From positions 23,737 to 87,736 of the forward strand of contig NZ_PIUM01000027.1 of assembly GCF_002845745.1 (NCBI RefSeq): a stretch of DNA of 64,000 nucleotides, given 5' to 3'. The notes under the pieces were generated by a model. The model worked only from the letters and a program-made list of their open reading frames with translations, searched no databases and was not told the DNA's origin. Source of the stretch: Telmatospirillum siberiense. GTDB taxonomy: Bacteria; Pseudomonadota; Alphaproteobacteria; Rhodospirillales; Magnetospirillaceae. The position numbers and the translations under genes were made by a program. Shown piece after piece: positions 44,670 to 52,803 of the stretch. How positions within the stretch are numbered: the first letter of the stretch is position 1; every line of letters starts with the position of its first letter.

Positions 44670-46524
44670 ACCCAAGGCGACGCGCGCCTCATGCCGCGTC
44701 ACTCCCTGGCGCTTGGCCGTCTTGCTGGCTCTTTCGCCGCTGGCCGCACTCGCTCAGGACGGCCCCACGCCCCTGACACCCTCGGCGGCGCCCCAGTTCG
44801 CCCCGCCCCAGTCCACACCGGCGACGCCGGCGCAAAGCATCCTGCCGCCGCCGTCTGCGGTCATCGTCTCGCCGTCCGCCGGCTCGCCGACGCCGGAAGG
44901 CGTCCTGCCGCGCGGAGAACGGATCCAGGTACAGGATCTTGGCGTTCTCGACGCCAACGCCACCGGCGTCATCGATGAGGGACATGGAGGATTCGGTTCG
45001 GACATGTGGGCCGGATCCTCCATGAACATCGTCCAGAAGGTCCTGCCGCTGATGCCCGGCGCCACCCCCTGGCGCAGCCTCAGGGCCCTGGAGCGCAAGC
45101 TGCTGTTGACCACCGCCGCCGTACCGGCCGGAAAACCCGTCGGCGATTCGCTGATCAAGCTCCGGGCCGATCGGCTGTGGGCCATGGGTGACGTCGACGG
45201 CCTCAACGCCTTGCTGAAAGGCGTGCCCGATCCCGCCTTCACCCCCGCCCTGCGCCGCCTTCAGGTCGATGCGGCGCTGGTCGCCGGCGACAGCGCCGGA
45301 GCCTGTCAACAGGCCGCGGCCTTGCGATCCCAGGCGGCGAGCGACGCCTATCCGGCCAAGCTGCAGGTGTATTGCCAGTTCTCCACCGGCAAAGGCAACG
45401 AGGCCGGACTGGGGGTGGATCTCCTGCGGGAGCAGAAGGTGAACGATCCGGCCTTTTTCGCCGCCGCCGACGCCCTGGCCGGCATTGCGCCGGGCAAGAT
45501 GGACGGTTTTGCCAATCCCACGCCGCTCACGCTGGCCATGGCCCGCGCCGCCAAGCTGCCGTTGCCCGAATCCGTGGCCTCGGCCACCTCCTCGCCCTCC
45601 CTCCTGCGCGCCATCGCCACGATGGACTCCGCCACGACGGAAGCCCGCCTGGCCGCCGCCGAGAAGGCCGAGTCCCTGGGTTCCATCGACACCGAACTGC
45701 TGCGCCAGCTTTACGAACAGGTGACCTTCACCACCCAGGAACTGTCGGCGCCGGTCAACGCCGCCGGCACCGACAAGGGCGTCCGCAGCCGCGCCTTGCT
45801 GTTCCGCGCCGCCGTCCAGCAGACCTTGCCCACCGCCAAGGTGGAAATCATCGCCAAGGCGCTGGGCCTGGCCGGCGACGGGCCGGCCTATTTCACCGCG
45901 GCCCGCCTTTACGCCCCGCAAATCACGGCCTTGCGGCCGACGCCCGAATTGGCGAGCTTCGCCGTCGTCGCCGCCCGCGCCCTCTATGCCGCGCAAAGAA
46001 GCGACGCGGCGGCGCCATGGGTCGCCCTGGCGCGCGGCGGCGATCCTTCGGTGGCCGGCGCCGCCGCAGGCCTGTGGCCCTTGACCCGCATGGCCGGCGC
46101 CGGCACGCCGCAAACCATTCCCTCGGCGACGCTCGCCGCCTGGCGGAAGGCGCGGGGAGAATTGCCGCCGGCCGTCGCCTTGCGCCGGCAGTTGACCTGC
46201 TTCGGCCTGCTCACCGCCTTGGGCGACAAAATCGCCGCGGACGAATGGCAAACCCTCTATGACGAACCTCAGCCGACCGCCGCGCCCGCGCAGCCGCCGG
46301 CCACGGCCTTGCGGGGCGTCCTCTGGCAGGGCCTGCGCGTCGCCTCCGACGAGCTGCGCCAGGGGGAAACGGTGATGTTCTCGCTCGCCACCCTGGGCGA
46401 GGTGGGGCTCAACCAGGCCGACCCCACCGATCTCTATCGCATCGTCGCGGCGCTGCGTCTGATCGGACTGGATGCCGACGCCCGCGCCTTGGCCGTGGAA
46501 GCCGCCATCGCCAATGGGCTCTAG
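44650..46524 (+). CDS. Large exported protein of unknown function
   Basis: A 624-residue protein with a cleavable signal peptide (WRLAVLLALSPLAALAQ). A Pro/Ala/Ser-rich linker (about residues 40-85) precedes an Ala- and Leu-rich helical body with no catalytic motif I can recognise; the repeating helices suggest a TPR-like or alpha-solenoid scaffold. Similar proteins in this position have been labelled antifreeze-glycopeptide-like because of their Ala/Thr content, which I regard as composition, not function. It overlaps both neighbours (20 and 11 bases). Confidence 0.7.
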   Translation: MSASSVEPKATRASCRVTPWRLAVLLALSPLAALAQDGPTPLTPSAAPQFAPPQSTPATPAQSILPPPSAVIVSPSAGSPTPEGVLPRGERIQVQDLGVLDANATGVIDEGHGGFGSDMWAGSSMNIVQKVLPLMPGATPWRSLRALERKLLLTTAAVPAGKPVGDSLIKLRADRLWAMGDVDGLNALLKGVPDPAFTPALRRLQVDAALVAGDSAGACQQAAALRSQAASDAYPAKLQVYCQFSTGKGNEAGLGVDLLREQKVNDPAFFAAADALAGIAPGKMDGFANPTPLTLAMARAAKLPLPESVASATSSPSLLRAIATMDSATTEARLAAAEKAESLGSIDTELLRQLYEQVTFTTQELSAPVNAAGTDKGVRSRALLFRAAVQQTLPTAKVEIIAKALGLAGDGPAYFTAARLYAPQITALRPTPELASFAVVAARALYAAQRSDAAAPWVALARGGDPSVAGAAAGLWPLTRMAGAGTPQTIPSATLAAWRKARGELPPAVALRRQLTCFGLLTALGDKIAADEWQTLYDEPQPTAAPAQPPATALRGVLWQGLRVASDELRQGETVMFSLATLGEVGLNQADPTDLYRIVAALRLIGLDADARALAVEAAIANGL

Positions 46525-47407
46525 ATATAGCGAAGCCTTCCTGGAAATGATGGCCGCCGAGCGGGGCGCGGCGGCCAATACTCTGGACGCCTATCGTCGG
46601 GATCTCGACGATTTCGGCGACTTTCTCGGATCGCGGGGCCTGGACGAGCATCAGGCCGACAGCGAGGCCTTGCGCGATTACATCGCCTCGATGAGACGCC
46701 AGGGTCTGGCCCCCCGCACCGCCGCCCGCCGGCTGTCGACCCTGCGCCAATTCCACCGCTTCCTGTTCGCCGAAAACGTCCGCGCCGACGATCCCAGCCA
46801 GATCATCGACGCGCCAAAACTGGGCCGGCCGCTGCCCAAATATCTTTCCGAAACCGAGGTCGAGGATCTGATCCGGGCCACCCGGCGCAAGAGCGGTGTC
46901 GCCGGCCGCCGCGATCAGGCGCTACTCGAGCTGCTCTACGCAACCGGATTGCGCGTCTCCGAATTGGTCGGCCTGCCGCTGGCCGCGGTGGCCCGAAATC
47001 CCGAGACATTGGTGGTGCGCGGCAAAGGCTCGAAGGAGCGCATGGTCCCCTTGGGCGAGCCCGCCCGCCAGGCCATCCGCGCCTGGCTCGAGGTCCGCCA
47101 GCCGCGAGCCAGCCGCTGGCTTTTCCCCGGCGAGGGCGAAAGCGGCCACTTCACCCGGACCGGCTTCGCCAAGATGCTGGATGAACTGGCCATCGCCGCC
47201 GGCATCCCGCCCTCGAAGGTCTCGCCGCATGTGCTGCGCCATTCCTTCGCCAGCCATCTGCTGGCCCATGGGGCGGATCTGCGCAGCGTTCAGCAGATGC
47301 TGGGGCACGCCGACATCGCCACCACGCAGATCTACACACATGTCCTCGACGAAAGGCTGAAAAGCCTGGTCAGGCAACATCATCCGCTGTCGCGAAAGAA
47401 AGAATAA
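46514..47407 (+). CDS. xerD: Site-specific tyrosine recombinase XerD
   Basis: Recombinase that with XerC resolves chromosome dimers at dif. The N-terminal SAM-like DNA-binding domain spans residues 1-85. The catalytic domain has the Arg of TGLRVSELVGLPL (near 145), a Lys in VVRGKGSKERMVPL, HVLRHSFASHLL near 237, and GHADIATTQIYTH with the nucleophilic Tyr near 273. The 297 residues are normal. The 11-base overlap with the exported-protein gene fixes the ATG at 46514. I chose XerD over XerC because of the aroK neighbourhood, common in this class. Confidence 0.9.
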   Translation: MGSRYSEAFLEMMAAERGAAANTLDAYRRDLDDFGDFLGSRGLDEHQADSEALRDYIASMRRQGLAPRTAARRLSTLRQFHRFLFAENVRADDPSQIIDAPKLGRPLPKYLSETEVEDLIRATRRKSGVAGRRDQALLELLYATGLRVSELVGLPLAAVARNPETLVVRGKGSKERMVPLGEPARQAIRAWLEVRQPRASRWLFPGEGESGHFTRTGFAKMLDELAIAAGIPPSKVSPHVLRHSFASHLLAHGADLRSVQQMLGHADIATTQIYTHVLDERLKSLVRQHHPLSRKKE

Positions 47408-47427
47408 GAAAGGGGAGCAAACGCCGC

Positions 47428-47919
47428 TTAGAAGACGGCGAGCGAGCGGATATAGATGGTGCCCGACCAGCCATGGCCGAGGGCTTCCTCCATGGCGAGG
47501 CGGATGGCGTCCTTGGCTTCGCGCACGCCGCTATGCGCCGATTCGAGGAATTCGGCCGGGCGGGCCTGCAGTTGCGGCTTGGCGGCGGCGGCAATGTCCT
47601 TCACATGGTCGCGGGCCTGCCCCAGTGCCTTGGGGTCGGACGTCTGCAGATAGGCATCGACCAGCACCCGCTGCCAACGGCCGGTTTCCCGGTTCTGCAC
47701 CGAAGCCACCAGACGCGGCAAGGCCACCGCATTGTCCGGCAACTTCGCCTTGAATTGATTGTCGGTCTTGCTGTGCTGGTCCTCCTCGCGATGACCACCC
47801 AATGTGATGTCGCGCGCCAGGGCATCGGACCCGAAGGAGCCAAAGCCCATGACCAGACCGGTCAGGAAAACGCCAAGCAGCGCTCCACTCTTTCCGGAAA
47901 TTCCGAGGTTCACGAACAT
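47428..47919 (-). CDS. Membrane-anchored protein with FliL-like C-terminus
   Basis: A 163-residue protein with one N-terminal hydrophobic segment (GALLGVFLTGLVMGFGSFG) that may be a signal anchor. The rest is mostly helical, ending EALGHGWSGTIYIRSLAVF, which recalls the end of FliL and related flagellar basal-body proteins, but similarity is weak and no flagellar genes are nearby. It is convergent with xerD, 20 bases apart. I do not assign a function. Confidence 0.6.
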   Translation of the reverse strand: MFVNLGISGKSGALLGVFLTGLVMGFGSFGSDALARDITLGGHREEDQHSKTDNQFKAKLPDNAVALPRLVASVQNRETGRWQRVLVDAYLQTSDPKALGQARDHVKDIAAAAKPQLQARPAEFLESAHSGVREAKDAIRLAMEEALGHGWSGTIYIRSLAVF

Positions 47920-48302
47920 GGCCCAAGCCCACCTTAATAATCCATTAAGGTGGCGACTCTATATCCCCAGTATTCCGTTATCAATATTAATAAGTACTCA
48001 CAATATCGCGTAAAATTTTACGCAGTTCCTCTTTTAGTTGATTCAAAAGACCCAAATCCGCAGCCATTTCAAGACTCTCCCACCGCTTCCGGCGAAGCGT
48101 TTCTCTGTTCCCCGGCGAGGGCATGCGGATATTCATGACGGTCATGCTCTTTTTGATGGGACGCACTCTAATACCAACTCTTGGTGATCGGAACCGATCA
48201 CCAAGCCCTCAATCGCCGGGCGGGATACATCCGTATCCCTCGGCTTCGCGCCAACGATGGCGCGGGCCCTCAACGGGCCAGCCAAGTCTCGATGAGTCAT
48301 CC
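47920..48302. other. AT-rich spacer with palindromes, no gene recognised
   Basis: About 380 bases between two leftward genes. Its first 150 bases are much AT-richer than the surroundings and include the perfect 16-base palindrome GCGTAAAATTTTACGC (48008-48023). The second half is the hairpin-bearing repeat at 48180-48316. The promoter of the 47428-47919 gene should be in the AT-rich part. No ORF is supported. Confidence 0.6.
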
Positions 48303-48316
48303 TCATCGAGACTTGG
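48180..48316. repeat. Element with a hairpin at each end, overlapping the gluQ stop
   Basis: Left hairpin CTTGGTGATCGG-AA-CCGATCACCAAG (48180-48205) and right hairpin with 15-base perfect arms (48282-48296 and 48302-48316). Both outer edges carry ATACCAA in inverted orientation, giving the whole unit (about 48171-48320) the look of a small mobile repeat. The gluQ stop codon lies inside the right hairpin. Confidence 0.7.
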
Positions 48317-49151
48317 TATAAAACCCAAGCATCGCACGCACCTCCCCGGCGCTCGTGCCGGCCATGCGCAGGCTTCGCAGACTGGCCGCCTTGTCGCGCT
48401 TGGCCAATCGCCGGCCGGAAGCATCGGTCAGCAACCGATGGTGATGCCAACGGGGCACCGGCAGATCGAGCAGTGCCTGCAACAACCGATGCACGTGAGT
48501 GGCGGGGAACAGATCGAGGCCGCGCGTCACCAGGCTGACGCCCTGCAGGGCGTCATCAACGCTGACCGCCAGATGATAACTGGCCGGCGCATCCTTGCGG
48601 GCCAGCACGATATCGCCGAACAGCTCGGGTTGGGCCTGGACGGGGCCGGCCGCCTCGTCGGTCCAGGACAGGGGGCCGGCCAAGGCCGCCGCCTTGGCCA
48701 TGTCGAGTCTGAGGGCGAAGGGCGCGCCGGCATCTTTGCGCCGTTGCGCCTCAGCCGCCGTCAGTGCCCGGCAGAGGCCCGGATAGCGCGGCCCATCCGG
48801 TCCCTGCGGCGCTTCGCCGGCGGCGGCGATCTCGCGGGCGATCTCGCCGCGCGTGCAAAAACAGGGATAAACCAGCCCCATCCGATCGAGACGGACGAGC
48901 GCGGCGCGATAGTCGTCCAGATGTTCCGACTGGCGGCGGATCGGCCGGACCCAATCGAGGCCCAGCCAAGCCAGATCCTCCTCGATGCCGGCGATGAAGG
49001 CGGCACGGCTGCGGGTGGCGTCGATATCCTCGATGCGCAGAAGGAAACGCCCGCCGTCTCGCGCCCGGTCGGCGGCGAACAGGGCCGAAAAAGCGTGTCC
49101 CAGATGCAACTCTCCCGTGGGACTGGGAGCGAAACGCGTGACGACAGACAT
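48303..49151 (-). CDS. gluQ: Glutamyl-Q tRNA(Asp) synthetase
   Basis: A GluRS-like enzyme without an anticodon-binding domain that attaches glutamate to queuosine in tRNA-Asp. The class I start TRFAPSPTGELHLGHAFSAL is at residues 5-24, a zinc site is formed by CFCTRGE and a later YPGLC, and the second signature is in RLAKRDKAASL. The 282 residues are close to the usual size. The last four residues and the stop are encoded by the right hairpin of the adjacent repeat, so the original 3' end may have been replaced. Confidence 0.94.
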   Translation of the reverse strand: MSVVTRFAPSPTGELHLGHAFSALFAADRARDGGRFLLRIEDIDATRSRAAFIAGIEEDLAWLGLDWVRPIRRQSEHLDDYRAALVRLDRMGLVYPCFCTRGEIAREIAAAGEAPQGPDGPRYPGLCRALTAAEAQRRKDAGAPFALRLDMAKAAALAGPLSWTDEAAGPVQAQPELFGDIVLARKDAPASYHLAVSVDDALQGVSLVTRGLDLFPATHVHRLLQALLDLPVPRWHHHRLLTDASGRRLAKRDKAASLRSLRMAGTSAGEVRAMLGFYTKSR

Positions 49152-49223
49152 GATGGCGTGACAATAGCATCCTTTTTCGGATAGGACTTGTCGAAGAAGG
49201 CTTGGCTTGCGGCGAGGATTCCG

Positions 49224-49904
49224 ATGACGTTGCATCCCTTGAGCGGACCATCCGTCCCGACGGCGTCGGGAAATCCGGCCAGGCAGTTGGTCGTCTTCCT
49301 GCATGGAGTCGGTTCCGACGGCGACGATCTGATCGCCCTCGCCCCCTATTTCGCCCGATGGCTGCCCGATGCGGCCTTTCTCGCCCCGCATGCCCCCCTG
49401 CCTTTCGACATGGCCCCCGTCGGGCGACAGTGGTTCAGCTTGCAAAACCTCGATTCGCAAGCCATCTCCGAGGGAGTGGCGAGTGCCGCGCCGTCCCTCG
49501 ATCGCTATCTGGACGAGCAGTTGGCCGCCCACGGCCTGACCGATGGGGATCTGGCCCTGGTCGGCTTTTCGCAGGGTACGATGATGGCGCTCCATGTGGC
49601 GTTGCGCCGTCACACCCCTTGCGCCGCCGTGGTGGGCTATTCCGGCCTGCTGGCGGCGCCCGAACGGTTGCCGGCCGAGGCGACGGCCCGGCCACCGATC
49701 CTGCTGGTGCATGGCGAGGAGGACGAGGTGGTTCCCCACGATTTTCTGGCGCTGGCCGAGAAGACCCTGTCGGTGGTGGGTATCCCGGTCGACACCCTGT
49801 CCTGCCCCGGGCTCGGCCATTCGATCAATGACGACGGGTTGATGGCCGGGATGCAGTTCGTCACCCAGGCCTTCGGCCTCGCCTTTCCCCCGGAGACGCC
49901 TTAG
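49224..49904 (+). CDS. Carboxylesterase/phospholipase-type alpha/beta hydrolase
   Basis: A 226-residue member of the Abhydrolase_2 family (YpfH-like esterases). VVFLHGVGSDGDDLI forms the oxyanion region, GFSQGTMMALH the nucleophile elbow, HGEEDEVVPHD the acid region and GLGHSIND the catalytic His. GAGG before the ATG at 49224 supports the start. The stop codon TAG is inside the first arm of palindromic repeat copy B. Natural substrate unknown. Confidence 0.88.
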   Translation: MTLHPLSGPSVPTASGNPARQLVVFLHGVGSDGDDLIALAPYFARWLPDAAFLAPHAPLPFDMAPVGRQWFSLQNLDSQAISEGVASAAPSLDRYLDEQLAAHGLTDGDLALVGFSQGTMMALHVALRRHTPCAAVVGYSGLLAAPERLPAEATARPPILLVHGEEDEVVPHDFLALAEKTLSVVGIPVDTLSCPGLGHSINDDGLMAGMQFVTQAFGLAFPPETP

Positions 49905-49995
49905 GCTCTGGAACGAAACAATCGCTCCAGAGCCTAAGGGTTTATATGATGCCTGCGCCTCCGGCTTCGGCCAAGCTCAGGCGCCGCTCGGGCTT
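49901..49995. repeat. Palindromic repeat module, copy B
   Basis: Hairpin TTAGGCTCTGGA...TCCAGAGCCTAA (49901-49937) with the CGATTGTTTCG-type centre, then a spacer ending GCCGCTCGGGCTT. Its reverse complement matches 3687-3783 almost base for base. It starts at the esterase stop and is probably its terminator. Confidence 0.85.
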
Positions 49996-50103
49996 AGAGA
50001 CCTGGAGGTTTGCCGGTTTCACGGAATTGTTATGCTTGCTTGGCAACCGTTTCTGGTAGATACCCTAGATATGGTGACTCTTACTGATTGAGGTAAGCGG
50101 ATC

Positions 50104-50667
50104 TTGTCGCTGGCACTTGAAAGTTGTCCGGCACTCGTCTTGAATGCGGACTTCCGCCCTTTGAGCTATTACCCGCTGTCCCTGTGGCCTTGGCAGGAAG
50201 CAGTGAAGGCGGTGGTTTCCGACCGGGTCAATGTGGTCTCCGTCTACAATCGCTTTATCCGGTCACCCTCCTCCGTCATCGCGCTGCCCAGCGTTATCTC
50301 GCTCAAAGAATACATTCCCTCCAAACGCCGCCCCGCCTTCACGCGCTTCAACGTTTTCCTGCGGGACCGCTTCACCTGTCAATATTGCGGACAATCGCTG
50401 CCGACCCATGACCTGACCTTCGATCACGTGATCCCGCGATCGAAAGGTGGGCATACGACCTGGGAGAACGTGGTTACCGCCTGCTCGCCCTGCAATCTGG
50501 TAAAGGGAAGCCGCCTGCCCCGCGAAGCCAAGATGTTCCCCCTGGTCCGGCCGGTCGCGCCGACCAATTTCCAGCTTCAGGACCATGGCCGCGCCTTCCC
50601 GCCCAACTATCTGCACGAAAGCTGGCGGGATTTTCTCTATTGGGATACCGAGCTGGATCCGGTCTGA
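50104..50667 (+). CDS. HNH endonuclease family protein
   Basis: A 187-residue protein with a beta-beta-alpha-metal HNH domain: CQYCG at about 99-103, HDLTFDHVIPRSKGG (catalytic His and Asp), TWENVVTACSPCN (Asn and second Cys pair). The N-terminal PALVLNADFRPLSYYPLSLW is typical of a widespread stand-alone alphaproteobacterial HNH protein. The start seems to be TTG at 50104, since an in-frame stop lies just upstream (50089) and GAGG is about eight bases ahead. It may be a housekeeping nuclease rather than a mobile one. Confidence 0.86.
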   Translation: MSLALESCPALVLNADFRPLSYYPLSLWPWQEAVKAVVSDRVNVVSVYNRFIRSPSSVIALPSVISLKEYIPSKRRPAFTRFNVFLRDRFTCQYCGQSLPTHDLTFDHVIPRSKGGHTTWENVVTACSPCNLVKGSRLPREAKMFPLVRPVAPTNFQLQDHGRAFPPNYLHESWRDFLYWDTELDPV

Positions 50668-50680
50668 TCCCGGCGGCGGA

Positions 50681-51265
50681 TCAGATCCGTTCGGACAGCC
50701 AGATGGCCAGTCGCGTGCCGGAACGGATGGCGGCGCTGAGCACCGGATAGGCCGGGGTCTGTTCGGCCCCGCCGGCAAGACCCACGTCGCGGTGATGCAA
50801 CTCGTCTTCCCGGAATTCCGCGACGGTCTGCTTCAAATCCGTCTCGTCCTCGCCCAATTGTTCGAGCTGCCCGGCGTAGTGGCCCTCGATGACCTCCTCG
50901 ACGGCGACCGTGCAGGCCATGGCGGCCTTTTCGCCCATCAGCGCCGTACCGGCCCCCAGGGCGAATCCCATGACATGCCATAACGGCTGCAACAGGGTCG
51001 GCCGCACGCGCCGCTGACTGACCAGCGTCTCGAAGGTCTGCAGATGGCGGCGCTCCTCCTCCTCCATCCGCCGCAACGCATCGCCGCAGGAGGCGCTGCG
51101 GCCCAGCACCGCGCGCTGTCCCTGATAGATACGCACGGCGCCGAACTCGCCGGCGTGATCGACCCTGAGGATCTTCTCGATCATCCGGCGCGGTGCCGGA
51201 TCGCCGGGCATGAAGCCTTCGCCGTCGGCCCGTCCGCCGGCGGGCGTCTCTTGCGATTCGCTCAT
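50681..51265 (-). CDS. coq7: Demethoxyubiquinone hydroxylase (COQ7 family)
   Basis: Di-iron membrane-associated enzyme for a late ring hydroxylation in ubiquinone synthesis. The ferritin-like fold supplies carboxylate and His ligands in HAGEFGAVRIYQGQ, EEEERRHLQTFE, AVEEVIEGHYAGQL and EDELHHRDVGL. The ATG at 51265 (194 residues) shares bases with the dsbB stop (ATGA). The pair dsbB-coq7 is frequent in alphaproteobacteria. Confidence 0.94.
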   Translation of the reverse strand: MSESQETPAGGRADGEGFMPGDPAPRRMIEKILRVDHAGEFGAVRIYQGQRAVLGRSASCGDALRRMEEEERRHLQTFETLVSQRRVRPTLLQPLWHVMGFALGAGTALMGEKAAMACTVAVEEVIEGHYAGQLEQLGEDETDLKQTVAEFREDELHHRDVGLAGGAEQTPAYPVLSAAIRSGTRLAIWLSERI

Positions 51266-51753
51266 GCTTGCCTCTTCAGGGTGCGCGCCGCCCAGACGGA
51301 GAACACCGCCAGGCCGCAGGTGAACAACGCGTTGTATCCGGCCATCGAGATGCCGAACACCGACCAGGGGATGCGATCGCAGGGGACCGGCGGCGGGCCG
51401 GCCAGCAGGGCCTTCAAGGCCTCGGCGCTGTTGGCCTCGGGATTGACGCCGCCGACGCAGGCCGATTCCCACCAATGGTGTTCGACGCCGACATGGTAGA
51501 AGGCGATCCCGGAATCGATGGCGAAGGCCAGGGCGCAGAGCGCGATCAGCACGATCTTGCCGCGCACCGGCACCTTCGACGACAGGGCGATCACCGCCAG
51601 AACGCCGGCCACGACATAGGGGATACGCTGATAGAAGCAGAGGATGCAGGGTTCCAGGCCGAAGCCGTATTGCGTGATCAGCGCCGTTCCCATGGCGCCC
51701 ACGCAGGCCAGCAGCAGCAGGGAGGGGAAAAGCCGGACGGGAAAAGTCATCAT
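51262..51753 (-). CDS. dsbB: Disulfide bond formation protein B
   Basis: Inner-membrane quinone reductase that re-oxidises DsbA. Four transmembrane segments are visible. The first periplasmic Cys pair is in EPCILCFYQRIPY; the second pair is CVGGVN and PVPCDRIPWS. The 163 residues are normal. It is sandwiched between yqaA and coq7 with overlapping stops and starts, so the three are one translational unit. Confidence 0.93.
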   Translation of the reverse strand: MMTFPVRLFPSLLLLACVGAMGTALITQYGFGLEPCILCFYQRIPYVVAGVLAVIALSSKVPVRGKIVLIALCALAFAIDSGIAFYHVGVEHHWWESACVGGVNPEANSAEALKALLAGPPPVPCDRIPWSVFGISMAGYNALFTCGLAVFSVWAARTLKRQA

Positions 51754-52331
51754 CAGATATACCGTATGACGAGAAAGCCGCCGACCAGCGCCACCACGAA
51801 GGCGGTGGTGACCAGGGTCAGCCGACGTTCGATGAAATCACGGATCGGTTCGCCGAAATAATAGAGCAAACCCGCCACCAGAAAAAAGCGCATGGCGCGC
51901 GAGACGATCGAGGCGACGGTGAAAACCAGCGGATCGAGGTGGCTGAAGCCGGCGGTGATGGTGATCAGCTTGAAGGGAATGGGCGTCCAGCCCTTGGCCA
52001 GGATCACCCAGCCGCCGTTCTCGGCGAACCAGGACTGGAAGGTGGCGAACCCGGATTCAAGATGATAAAGCGCGATGATCGGCCGGCCGATCGCATCGAA
52101 CAGAAAGAAGCCGATCCCGTATCCCAGCCAGCCGCCCGCCACCGAAGCCACCGTCGCCAGGGCGGCATAGCGCCAGGCCTTGCCGCGCGCCGCCAGCACC
52201 ATGGGGATCAGCATGATGTCGGGGGGAATGGGAAAGACCGAGCTTTCGATGAAGGAAACGGCCATCAGCCACCACAGGGCGTAACGATGGCTGGCCAGCC
52301 CCATCATCCAGTCATAAACGCGCTTCAGCAA
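51753..52331 (-). CDS. YqaA/DedA-family membrane protein
   Basis: Inner-membrane protein of about 192 residues related to DedA/YqaA. AVSFIESSVFPIPPDIMLIPM is the family's re-entrant loop signature, and GWTPIPFKLITITAGFS the second. DedA relatives flip polyprenyl or phospholipid carriers. The start is uncertain: a TTG at 52331 has GGAG about nine bases upstream and gives the usual N-terminus LLKRVYDWMMGLASHR; the next ATGs would cut into it, and an extension to 52463 has no homology. Its stop shares a base with the dsbB start. Confidence 0.82.
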   Translation of the reverse strand: MLKRVYDWMMGLASHRYALWWLMAVSFIESSVFPIPPDIMLIPMVLAARGKAWRYAALATVASVAGGWLGYGIGFFLFDAIGRPIIALYHLESGFATFQSWFAENGGWVILAKGWTPIPFKLITITAGFSHLDPLVFTVASIVSRAMRFFLVAGLLYYFGEPIRDFIERRLTLVTTAFVVALVGGFLVIRYI

Positions 52332-52503
52332 GGGACGTTTCTCCGGCAACCGGTCATGCTCGTCGGGGCGCGTCCATTCCCCCGGCGGGGTGAAGGTCCG
52401 CACCGGGCACTGGCACCCACGCCGCCCGGCTCCTGATGTAGCGCCCCGCCCCGCCAAGCGCAATGGCCGAATGCGGAGGGAACGGACAATTGCGTGCAGA
52501 CTA

Positions 52504-52531
52504 TTGACCGAAAAAAAACCTCGTCTATAGT
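52504..52531 (+). promoter_or_regulatory. Sigma-70-type promoter of the tRNA-Leu gene
   Basis: TTGACC at 52504-52509, a 16-base spacer, TATAGT at 52526-52531, with the tRNA starting 21 bases further on. Position and sequence both fit. Confidence 0.65.
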
Positions 52532-52551
52532 CTGCCGTCCTACCACCCGGT

Positions 52552-52637
52552 GCCCCAGTGGCGGAATGGTAGACGCGGCAGACTCAAAATCTGTTGCCGG
52601 CAACGGCGTGTTGGTTCGAGTCCGACCTGGGGCACCA
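52552..52637 (+). tRNA. tRNA-Leu (anticodon CAA)
   Basis: An 86-base gene. The acceptor stem GCCCCAG (52552-52558) pairs with CTGGGGC (52627-52633), followed by A and an encoded CCA. The D-arm GGCGGAATGGTAGACGCG, anticodon loop CTCAAAA (anticodon CAA), a long class II variable arm (TTGCCGGCAACGGCG) and the TTCGAGT T-loop are all present. The 3' side borders the foreign-looking segment with the chimeric ORF and nuclease gene, so this tRNA may have been an integration site. Confidence 0.97.
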
Positions 52638-52803
52638 ATTATCTCAATGGGTTAGCGATGGCCGTGCCCTCCGAGCGCAATCCGGATTTTTCCGGGGAAG
52701 CACGGGGGAAGCAAGCGGCTGCGTAATCCATGGGAAAAACAGACACCTCCGGCCTTGCAGGCTTTCGGTCTTCCGCTACCATTGCGGGCAATGGGAGGGG
52801 GAA

